The notes beneath the pieces are model-generated. The model saw only the letters and a list, made by a program, of their open reading frames with translations, had not been told where the DNA came from and made no database searches. From an uncultured Clostridia bacterium (GTDB lineage Bacteria; Bacillota; Clostridia; Oscillospirales; Oscillospiraceae), in assembly GCA_932222125.1 (NCBI GenBank), contig CAKNZJ010000122.1, positions 62,001 to 126,000 of the forward strand: DNA of 64,000 bases, in the 5' to 3' direction. Positions 57,659 to 64,000 of this stretch are shown here, in pieces (position 1 is the stretch's first letter; each line of letters opens with the position of its first letter). Both the position numbers and the translations under genes were made by a program.

Positions 57659-58260
57659 TGTCCCCTCCCTTGATGAAAATTCAAGAAGCAATCGTGGTAG
57701 AGGGCCGCTATGACAAAAACACTCTGTCCCAGGTGGTGGACACCGTCATCCTAGATACCGCCGGTTTCGGGGTGTTCAAGGATGCAGAGCGGCTGGCCCT
57801 GCTGCGGCGGCTGGCCGCCAACAGGGGGCTTATTATCCTCACCGACTCAGATGGGGCTGGCTTTGTCATCCGAAACCACTTAAAGGGTGTCATCCCCCAA
57901 GAGCAGGTCAAACACGCGTACATCCCCGATGTCTACGGCAAAGAGCGGCGCAAACGCGCGCCCAGCAAGGAGGGCAAACTGGGCGTAGAGGGAATGTCTC
58001 CAGAGACCCTCCGGCAAGCCCTCCTCCAGGCAGGTGCCACTGTGCTGGGGGAGGAGAACAACCCCGTCCCCAGAGGACAGCTCACCCCGGTGGACCTGTT
58101 TACTCTGGGGCTGTCCGGCACGCCGGATGCCGCCGCCCGCCGTCTGACCCTGCTCCATCGCCTTGGGTTGCCCCGGCATATGAGTGCCAAAGCCCTTTTA
58201 ACTGTTCTCAACGCCCTGTTTACCCCGGAGGAAGTGGCCGATATGGTCAAGGGCCAATAA
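57655..58260 (+). CDS. rnmV: Ribonuclease M5-like Toprim/DUF4093 protein
   Basis: RNase M5 makes the final cuts of 5S rRNA. The 201-residue protein has a Toprim domain with IQEAIVVEGRYDKN (catalytic Glu) and LIILTDSDGAG (DxD), followed by a DUF4093-type C-terminus (GKLGVEGMSPETLRQAL). It matches Bacillus RnmV in length and layout. Two consecutive ATGs occur at 57655 and 57658; the first overlaps the holA stop. A G-run serves as ribosome site. Confidence 0.85.
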   Translation: MMSPPLMKIQEAIVVEGRYDKNTLSQVVDTVILDTAGFGVFKDAERLALLRRLAANRGLIILTDSDGAGFVIRNHLKGVIPQEQVKHAYIPDVYGKERRKRAPSKEGKLGVEGMSPETLRQALLQAGATVLGEENNPVPRGQLTPVDLFTLGLSGTPDAAARRLTLLHRLGLPRHMSAKALLTVLNALFTPEEVADMVKGQ

Positions 58261-58306
58261 AAACATAGCCTGGAGACGAAATCAATTTGTCTCCAGGCTA
58301 TGTTTT
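58260..58306. terminator. bidirectional terminator between rnmV and rpiB
   Basis: A perfect 18-bp stem (58260-58277 with 58289-58306) has an 11-base loop and A/T ends on both strands. Confidence 0.9.
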
Positions 58307-58310
58307 ATCC

Positions 58311-58745
58311 TCAATCCAACTGCATCAACTTATCCACTCGGCGTTGGTGCCTTCCGCCCTCAAAAGGGGTAACGAGAAATACCTCTACAATGCGCTGAGC
58401 TAAATTTGCCCCAATGATGCCAGCCCCCATGGCCAGCATATTGGCATCATTGTGGCGGCGTGTCATCTCAGCAGAAAGGGTATCGTGGCACAGGGCGCAC
58501 CGTACGCCTTTTACCTTATTAGCCGTTATAGACATGCCGATGCCGGTCGTACACACCACAATGCCCCGCTCACATGCCCCGCTGGCCACCATCTGGGCGG
58601 CAGGGCGGCAAAAGTCGGGATAATCGCAGCTGTCCAAACTATGAGTGCCACAGTCCACCACTTCATGGCCCCCTTGGGTCAAACAGGACTTCAGCCGCTC
58701 CTTCAAATCGTAAGCTCCGTGGTCGCAGGCAATAGAAATTTTCAT
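58311..58745 (-). CDS. rpiB: Ribose-5-phosphate isomerase B
   Basis: Interconverts ribose 5-phosphate and ribulose 5-phosphate. The 144-residue protein has ISIACDHGAYDLKE, the catalytic Cys in GIVVCTTGIGMSITANK, and HNDANMLAMGAGIIG. ATG 58745 with AAAGGG 9 bases upstream is preferred over an in-frame start 12 codons earlier. It would process the ribose phosphate released by PsuG and PunA in this organism. Confidence 0.95.
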   Translation of the reverse strand: MKISIACDHGAYDLKERLKSCLTQGGHEVVDCGTHSLDSCDYPDFCRPAAQMVASGACERGIVVCTTGIGMSITANKVKGVRCALCHDTLSAEMTRRHNDANMLAMGAGIIGANLAQRIVEVFLVTPFEGGRHQRRVDKLMQLD

Positions 58746-58826
58746 GCCGCCCATCCCTTTCTCCATATTACACAGTATCATTTATCTGTTATCATTGGTC
58801 CCTAAACCGTTCTGCTCTACCCTCAC

Positions 58827-59642
58827 TCACAGCCGGTGGGTCTCCGGCCTGCGCCTAGTAAACGTGGTGATATACTCAAAGCCGGCCTCCCTCACCAGGG
58901 CCAGTCCCTCTGCTATCCCCTTTGCCACATCCCCAGGCTGGTGAGCATCGGAGCCTATGGTGACAAGCCTTCCCCCGCATTCCCGAAACCACTTCAGCAG
59001 AGGCGGCCAGACCAGTAGATCTCTGCCCCGGGCAGTGTTTACCTCCAAGGCATGGTCTGTCTGAGCCACTTGGGTAAAGATGGCCCGCACCTGCTCCTCA
59101 TATTCGGCCAAAGACAGCTCCATGCCATCCCGGCTAATATAGCGCAGAGGATAGACAATATGGGCAAGACTGTCATAGCAGTCTGGACAGCCGGTCACCA
59201 GCACCCAGGTCTGATCCAGACAGTTTTCCACTGCCCTGCGGCACAGGGCCATCTTTCCGGCAAATTGCGTGAAATACAGGTCCGTGTTTCCCTCCGTCCC
59301 CATCCAATTGTGCAGGGAGCCAAGTACAAAGTCCAGTTCATCTCCCCCCTGGGCCAGCACAGCCCGGGCGGTATCCACATCATAAGGGGCAGAGCCCAGC
59401 TCCAATCCCAGCTTCAGTTCCAATCTGCCTTGGAACTCCATCCTGACCTTTTGATACTGCTCCTTAGCGGCAGCCCAGTCAAAGTTCGTCACCGGATTTC
59501 CCTTCCAGTCCAGCAGGTCAAAGTGGTCGGTAACACAGAGCAAGTCCAATCCACAGTCCAAGGCGGCGGCAGCCATATCCCTTAAATCTGCCTTGCTGTC
59601 CGGAGAAATCAGGCTGTGGGTGTGGACGTCGCAACGATACAT
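58827..59642 (-). CDS. PHP-domain phosphatase (histidinol-phosphatase-like)
   Basis: A metal-dependent phosphoesterase of 271 residues with PHP motifs: CDVHTHSLISPDS, CVTDHFDL, LGLELGSAP, LGSLHNW, and GSDAHQPGDV. Stand-alone PHP proteins include HisK-type histidinol phosphatases; without neighbouring his genes the substrate is uncertain. ATG 59642 lies about 8 bases after AAAGGTG, better than GTG 59651. It follows the PMT-type gene by 27 bp on the same strand. Confidence 0.88.
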   Translation of the reverse strand: MYRCDVHTHSLISPDSKADLRDMAAAALDCGLDLLCVTDHFDLLDWKGNPVTNFDWAAAKEQYQKVRMEFQGRLELKLGLELGSAPYDVDTARAVLAQGGDELDFVLGSLHNWMGTEGNTDLYFTQFAGKMALCRRAVENCLDQTWVLVTGCPDCYDSLAHIVYPLRYISRDGMELSLAEYEEQVRAIFTQVAQTDHALEVNTARGRDLLVWPPLLKWFRECGGRLVTIGSDAHQPGDVAKGIAEGLALVREAGFEYITTFTRRRPETHRL

Positions 59643-59669
59643 AACGCTCACCTTTCTTTCGGCTCCGTT

Positions 59670-61823
59670 TCACAACGGCCAGCTTGGAAGCCAGCGCAGG
59701 AAATACCGGTTGTACCACAACGGAGTATATAGGCCGATGAGAGCGGGGTAAAACACCGCGTACAGCCCCACGACACATCCGGTGAATCCATATACCGCCA
59801 ATCCATAGCCCCTCCGCCGCCGGGTCAAAATGTCATCCATTAGATAGGAGATGGCGAACACCAAGAACAGAATAGTGGGGAAGTAATGATAGGCAAACAG
59901 GATACGGCCAATGGGTAGCCAAGGAAGGAACTGAGACAGAACGGCAATGACGATAAACAGCCCCTTTCCACACCTGCGGCGAATGGTCTGGATCAAAACG
60001 GCCCAGAACGATGCCAACCCCAGCCAGGACACCAGGGGATTATTGAAGGAGGCAAATAGACTGGCGATTCCATCCGTCGAGGCATAGTCCCAATCCCGGT
60101 AGTAGAGAATGGGCCTTCCATCGAAAATCCATTGGTACCAATAGGACTCATAGGGGTGTGGGGTGTGAACCCCCCTGTGATAGGTCAGCATGAATACCTG
60201 ATTTCTCCACACAATAGCTGCCAGTGAGCGAAGGGTCACAGGTTCCCCGCCCTCCCTGGCTGCTGCAGCAAACGCATACGGCAGGTATGAGGCTAGATAG
60301 ATCCCTGCTGGAATAACCACGAAAAACAGTATTGATAGCGCCACCGTCCCCATCACATAAGCGGAAAAGGAGGGCACTGTTTGATTCCTTCTTGGGCTGT
60401 CCGTCCCGGCAATTGGATTGAGCCCAACTTCCTCCGGCTGACGCGGCGTCCCTCCCTGGGCCTCCAAAGACAGGACGCGCCATTCCCGCCCCTTGAAAAT
60501 CAACCCCAGCAACCAGAACAGGGCTAAGCCTGCCCCGGCATAGATCACAGTCCATTTGGAGGCACAGCCGATTCCCCAAAACAGGCCGCTGAGAAACAGA
60601 GGAAGGATAGACTTACCCAGCTTTGTCCCTGCCGGAACAGTGAGCCAGCGGTACATAAAGTAATACGAAACCAGGATAAAGAATACCCCATAGGTATCGA
60701 TGGTGGCGATGCGGGTCTGGACCAGATGCATAAAGTCAAAGGTGAACAGACATGTCCCACACACGGCCACCGGGGTCTTGCCAAACAGATTTTTTAGGAA
60801 AATATACAGCACCGGCACCATCAACACCCCGAACAGCGTACCCATAAACCGCCAGCCAAAGGGCACCATGCCAAAAAGGGCGATCCCCACCGAGATGATG
60901 AGCTTGCCCAGGGGCGGATGGGACACCTCATAGGGATAGACATTGTTCAAATGCTCCAGGGCGGTGCGGGGATGATATATCTCATCGAAGTAAGAGGAAT
61001 TCATGTAGGTAGGCTTGAGCGTCCACAGATTGCTCTCATCAAACAAAGACCGCCCTCCATCTTCCACCTGACTGGGCATCAGCGCGGCGTCCCCGGACCA
61101 CAGGGCCAGCTCTGCCAGCCACAGCCCTTCCTCCCGGGGCGCATCAGAGGCAACGATCCGAAATTGCCGTGCGGTGATGGGGCCGACAGCTGCCTTACCC
61201 TCGTCCCCTTCTTTGACCTCTTCCCCATCCCGGTCTATCCTGTTTAAATCCAGCACCCTCCACTTGAACAGAGTGCTATAGCTCTGGTCGAGCTTTACCC
61301 CCTCCCAATTCACCTCGTCATTGGACCACTCCAAAGTGTAGTGGCCGCTGCCCAAAGAAGTGAAATAGGACACCTTGTCCACCGTAACAGCTTGATTGTA
61401 AGAAAAGCTGTAAGCATCCCCCTGGGCAAAGATGGTATAACTCTGAGGGGCCTCAAAACTTCCCAACCGGAAAAAGGCAGTGAACGCATATATCACTGTA
61501 ATCACCAGCATGGGCAGCGCGTCCTTTTTCTCCATAGGATGGCGGTGCAGGGTCAGGGTCATCGGCTTAGGCCTGGTCCGCTCCTCCTCCATCGCGATCC
61601 ACTCCAGGCTGTTGCGGCGCGGGCGCAGGCACAGCCAGTAGTAGACGAAAAAGGCTAGACAAATGGCCAACCCCACTACTGCCCAGATAAATGCGGGGCG
61701 CAAATTGCCAAAAAACCAGGACAAGCCATCTGTCACCCGCTCCCAGACTTGGTTGACCGACAAGCCCTGCCCGGAGGATGGTGTTGGAGATGGCTGTGCG
61801 TTCAGGGCAACAACTACATTCAT
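59670..61823 (-). CDS. PMT-family (dolichyl-phosphate-mannose-type) glycosyltransferase with discoidin-like insertion
   Basis: A 717-residue membrane enzyme of the protein O-mannosyltransferase clan. One N-terminal helix (about 42-66) and a second near 107-122 are followed by a 130-residue extracytoplasmic segment (about 125-245) with the look of an F5/8-type carbohydrate-binding domain (YTLEWSNDEVNWEG, QFRIVASDAPREEGLWLAEL). Then comes the catalytic loop NSSYFDEIYHPRTALEHL and many helices to the end. Lipid-linked sugars are the expected donors. ATG 61823 follows GGGAGGT. The acceptor is unknown. Confidence 0.88.
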   Translation of the reverse strand: MNVVVALNAQPSPTPSSGQGLSVNQVWERVTDGLSWFFGNLRPAFIWAVVGLAICLAFFVYYWLCLRPRRNSLEWIAMEEERTRPKPMTLTLHRHPMEKKDALPMLVITVIYAFTAFFRLGSFEAPQSYTIFAQGDAYSFSYNQAVTVDKVSYFTSLGSGHYTLEWSNDEVNWEGVKLDQSYSTLFKWRVLDLNRIDRDGEEVKEGDEGKAAVGPITARQFRIVASDAPREEGLWLAELALWSGDAALMPSQVEDGGRSLFDESNLWTLKPTYMNSSYFDEIYHPRTALEHLNNVYPYEVSHPPLGKLIISVGIALFGMVPFGWRFMGTLFGVLMVPVLYIFLKNLFGKTPVAVCGTCLFTFDFMHLVQTRIATIDTYGVFFILVSYYFMYRWLTVPAGTKLGKSILPLFLSGLFWGIGCASKWTVIYAGAGLALFWLLGLIFKGREWRVLSLEAQGGTPRQPEEVGLNPIAGTDSPRRNQTVPSFSAYVMGTVALSILFFVVIPAGIYLASYLPYAFAAAAREGGEPVTLRSLAAIVWRNQVFMLTYHRGVHTPHPYESYWYQWIFDGRPILYYRDWDYASTDGIASLFASFNNPLVSWLGLASFWAVLIQTIRRRCGKGLFIVIAVLSQFLPWLPIGRILFAYHYFPTILFLVFAISYLMDDILTRRRRGYGLAVYGFTGCVVGLYAVFYPALIGLYTPLWYNRYFLRWLPSWPL

Positions 61824-62088
61824 TATAACCTCCCTGTGCGCCAGGGCGCACCAAGCGACGTAAATCTTCGGCAACAAAGCCGGCACGGTCTATTCTACTA
61901 TGAATGAGCCAGAAAAGAAACCCCCTTTTTCTAATTGCTGAAATTCAGCCGTCTCCTTGGTTGGCAGGGTGTACCAAAATAGACAACAGAGGTGGCCTCA
62001 TCCCACCCACAATGGAAAGGAATGTGGTGTCAAAGGGCAAGTTTTTTCGCGTCCCCCTGCCATTCACAGTTAATTTACAACTGGACTA
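61824..62088. other. intergenic region between the PMT gene and hrcA
   Basis: These 265 bases separate divergent genes. I see no coding frame with a ribosome site and no recognised RNA, only AT-rich stretches likely to hold the minus-strand promoter of the PMT gene. Confidence 0.4.
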
Positions 62089-62117
62089 TTGACAATTTTA
62101 GGGGGCGGTGGTACATT
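62089..62117 (+). promoter_or_regulatory. heat-shock operon promoter
   Basis: TTGACA (62089-62094) and TACATT (62112-62117) are 17 bp apart. The CIRCE element begins 5 bp later, covering the transcription start. Confidence 0.85.
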
Positions 62118-62121
62118 ATTT

Positions 62122-62148
62122 TTAGCACTCTATTAGTATGAGTGCTAA
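62122..62148 (+). promoter_or_regulatory. CIRCE operator (HrcA-binding site)
   Basis: A perfect TTAGCACTC-N9-GAGTGCTAA, the exact consensus. HrcA bound here represses hrcA-grpE-dnaK until heat or unfolded protein inactivates it. Confidence 0.98.
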
Positions 62149-62172
62149 TCTCCTTGGAGGGGAGGCCGGCAT

Positions 62173-63243
62173 TTGGAACTAACCGAGCGCAAAAAGAAAA
62201 TTTTGCGGGCTGTGGTGGAATGCTATATTCAATCGGCAGAACCCATCGGCTCAAAAGCCCTAGCTGATCTGGCCCAGCTGAATGTCTCCTCGGCCACTAT
62301 ACGCAACGAGTTGGCTGACTTGACAGAGGCGGGCTATCTGGAGCAGCCCCATACCTCCGCCGGACGCATTCCCTCCCCAAAGGGCTACCGGCTCTACGTC
62401 AACGAATTGATGGAAGAGCAGCGGCTCAGCCTGGAGGAAACCAAGCAGATCAACGAAGCCCTCCATTTGAAAATGCAGGAATTGGATAAGGTGATTGATC
62501 AAGCCGGACGCATGGTGTCTACCCTAACCAACTACCCAGCTTTTGCCCTGGCGGGAAACGCCCGGGGAACCACTATCCGGCGGTTCGATCTCATCCTGGT
62601 GGACGCCAATTCCTTCATCGTTGTGGTGATGACAGACAATAACTTGGTGAAAAACAAGCTGTTTCGTCTACCCACCAGCCTGTCTGAACCCCAGCTCCAG
62701 CTGCTCACCACCCTGCTGAACACCGCCTTTGTGGGCAAGACTCTGGCTCAACTTACCCCTGAATTGATGCAGGTTGCCGAACACGCCGCCGGCAGCTCCT
62801 ATGGGCTCATCTCCCTGGTGGTATCCTTTGCCATGGAGGTGCTGGACAGCCTGGAGAACAGCGCCATTTATACCGCCGGGACTAGTCACATCCTGGAACA
62901 GCCGGAATATCAAGACGTTGGCAAAGCTCAACGGCTGATGAGTTATCTGTCCGAGGATCAGGCCCTGGCCCAAGCCCTAGCCCTGCCGGCAATGGACGAT
63001 GACAACACCAAAATTCTCATTGGCCCGGAAAACGTGGCCGATGAACTCAAGGACACCAGTGTGGTGCTGGCTAGTTACGACATTGGAGACGGCATGAAGG
63101 GGGTCATCGGTGTAGTAGGCCCCACTCGAATGGACTACGCGAAGGTGGCCGCCAAACTATCCTATGTGGCGGATAGCCTATCCAAGCTGTTCGGGCAGTC
63201 AGAACTGCCCCCGATCAAGCCTGACCCCGATAAAAAGGAGTGA
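62173..63243 (+). CDS. hrcA: Heat-inducible transcription repressor HrcA
   Basis: Binds CIRCE and represses the dnaK and groE operons; its folding depends on GroEL. The 356-residue protein has an N-terminal winged helix (MELTERKKKILRAVVECYIQ, SSATIRNELADLTEAGYL, HTSAGRIPS), a dimerisation region and a GAF-like C-terminus (VGPTRMDYAKV). The start codon is TTG 62173, with GGGGAGG 7 bases upstream. Confidence 0.97.
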   Translation: MELTERKKKILRAVVECYIQSAEPIGSKALADLAQLNVSSATIRNELADLTEAGYLEQPHTSAGRIPSPKGYRLYVNELMEEQRLSLEETKQINEALHLKMQELDKVIDQAGRMVSTLTNYPAFALAGNARGTTIRRFDLILVDANSFIVVVMTDNNLVKNKLFRLPTSLSEPQLQLLTTLLNTAFVGKTLAQLTPELMQVAEHAAGSSYGLISLVVSFAMEVLDSLENSAIYTAGTSHILEQPEYQDVGKAQRLMSYLSEDQALAQALALPAMDDDNTKILIGPENVADELKDTSVVLASYDIGDGMKGVIGVVGPTRMDYAKVAAKLSYVADSLSKLFGQSELPPIKPDPDKKE

Positions 63244-63249
63244 TTTCCC

Positions 63250-63792
63250 ATGGCAGAACAGAAGAAAAAAAACGCCAAAACCCCAGAGCAGGAACATCCC
63301 CCCCAGGCTGAGGAAACCCAGCCGATTGAGGCGGAGGAGGCGCAAACTGCCCAACAGCCTCAGGACGACAGCAGCCAGCTGCTGGCAGCAGCAGAGGATA
63401 AATACCTCCGGCTGGCGGCAGAGTATGACAATTTCCGCAAGCGTACCTCCAAAGAGCGGGAAGGCGTCTGGACCGACGCTACCGCCAAGGCAGTGGCTGC
63501 TTTCCTTCCCGTGTACGATAATCTGGAGCGGGCGCTGAAGCAGGAGACTGCCGACACCGCCTATGCCAAGGGTGTGGAGATGACTATGAAAGGCCTCCAA
63601 GATGCCCTGGCCGGGCTTGGGGTGGAGTTGATTCCCGCTCTGGGTGAGGCATTTGATCCCAACCGTCATAATGCAGTGATGCACATTGATGACCCAGAAG
63701 TGGGGGAGAATACTATAGTAGAAGTGTTCCAACAGGGCTTTATGTGCGGGGAAAAGGTCATTCGTTTCTCTATGGTCAAAGTGGCAAACTAA
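63250..63792 (+). CDS. grpE: GrpE nucleotide exchange factor
   Basis: Releases ADP from DnaK. The 180-residue protein has a charged, Gln/Glu/Pro-rich N-terminus (1-50), the long coiled-coil (KYLRLAAEYDNFRKRTSKER) and the C-terminal beta domain (FDPNRHNAVMHIDDPEVGEN, VFQQGFMCGEKVIRFSMVKV). AAAAAGGAG lies 9 bases before ATG 63250, 6 bp after hrcA. Confidence 0.97.
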   Translation: MAEQKKKNAKTPEQEHPPQAEETQPIEAEEAQTAQQPQDDSSQLLAAAEDKYLRLAAEYDNFRKRTSKEREGVWTDATAKAVAAFLPVYDNLERALKQETADTAYAKGVEMTMKGLQDALAGLGVELIPALGEAFDPNRHNAVMHIDDPEVGENTIVEVFQQGFMCGEKVIRFSMVKVAN

Positions 63793-63866
63793 AAAGGGTT
63801 TACGCCATCATAAACAGTACCACTCACATCGGAAGTACACTTTCATATATTGTAGGAGGAATTATT

Positions 63867-64000
63867 ATGTCAAAGATTATCGGTATCGACCTTGGAACTA
63901 CCAACAGCTGTGTCTCCGTGATGGAGGGCGGCGAAGCAGTTGTTATCGCCAACGCGGAGGGCAACCGCACTACCCCCTCTGTAGTGGCCTTTTCCAAAGA
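63867..64000 (+). CDS. dnaK: Molecular chaperone DnaK (5' part only)
   Basis: The first 44 codons are present: KIIGIDLGTTNSCVSVMEGG is the actin-fold phosphate-1 loop of DnaK and AEGNRTTPSVVAF follows. TAGGAGGA lies 8 bases before ATG 63867. The gene runs off the window. It belongs to the CIRCE-controlled hrcA-grpE-dnaK operon. Confidence 0.97.
   Translation, partial: MSKIIGIDLGTTNSCVSVMEGGEAVVIANAEGNRTTPSVVAFSK

Noticed and set aside
61904..62092. 62-codon plus-strand frame before hrcA
   Set aside because: No ribosome site and it runs into the -35 element of the heat-shock promoter.

Overview
The window is chromosomal DNA from a strictly anaerobic, moderately GC-rich Firmicute, most likely a clostridial gut organism of the Oscillospiraceae type (Flavonifractor/Oscillibacter/Pseudoflavonifractor relatives). 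The reasons are a single-chain pyruvate:ferredoxin oxidoreductase, RNase J and RNase M5 instead of RNase E, CIRCE/HrcA control of grpE-dnaK, a SpoVB-type flippase next to mazG-hup-rlbA, ZTP and TPP riboswitches, frequent GTG/TTG starts with strong AGGAGG sites, and very GC-rich third positions. The species call is inference. Almost everything is core or housekeeping. I see no prophage, IS element, CRISPR array, tRNA or rRNA.

Layout. 1-1.9 kb: ZTP riboswitch and formate-tetrahydrofolate ligase. 2.0-6.4 kb (minus): OmpR-type response regulator, sensor kinase, HtrA protease, BirA. 6.5-9.1 kb (minus): a CDF (probably manganese) exporter and the endolytic transglycosylase MltG. 9.3 kb: a tiny cysteine-repeat membrane peptide. 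9.6-12.1 kb (minus): formyl-THF cycloligase, DJ-1 protein, dTMP kinase and WecG/TagA glycosyltransferase packed as an operon, then a broken GyrI-like fragment. 12.6-18.0 kb: a TrpXYZ-like ABC importer, then pseudouridine kinase and pseudouridine-5'-phosphate glycosidase. 18.2-28.2 kb: PFOR, an RHH-ComF pair, a structured leader and RNase J, PcrA helicase, and a formate/nitrite-type channel. 28.4-29.4 kb: an AT-rich LytTR-DUF3021 cassette that looks acquired. 29.4-34.9 kb (minus): RlbA, HU, MazG, SpoVB-like flippase, amidohydrolase, purine nucleoside phosphorylase.

35.0-45.0 kb is the most unusual part. After recJ and relA/spoT comes a tight run: a D-aspartate-ligase-like ATP-grasp enzyme, an aspartate/glutamate racemase, and a 789-residue protein joining a complete MurE-like ligase to a complete N-acetylglutamate-kinase domain. 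A perfect 52-bp palindrome and L-lactate dehydrogenase follow. This looks like a pathway that makes and activates a D-acidic amino acid, probably for the cell wall.

45.0-50.5 kb (minus): DUF2871 protein, pnp and rpsO with structured leaders, a small membrane protein, and a LysM-G5-M23 wall hydrolase with a WalR-like box upstream. 50.8-52.4 kb: TPP riboswitch, ThiT, HAD phosphatase. 52.5-58.3 kb: a ferritin-like protein of unknown role, a HAD phosphatase, and ComEC-HolA-RNase M5. 58.3-61.8 kb (minus): RpiB, PHP phosphatase, and a PMT-family mannosyltransferase with an extracellular discoidin-like insertion. 62.1 kb to the end: CIRCE, hrcA, grpE and the first 44 codons of dnaK.
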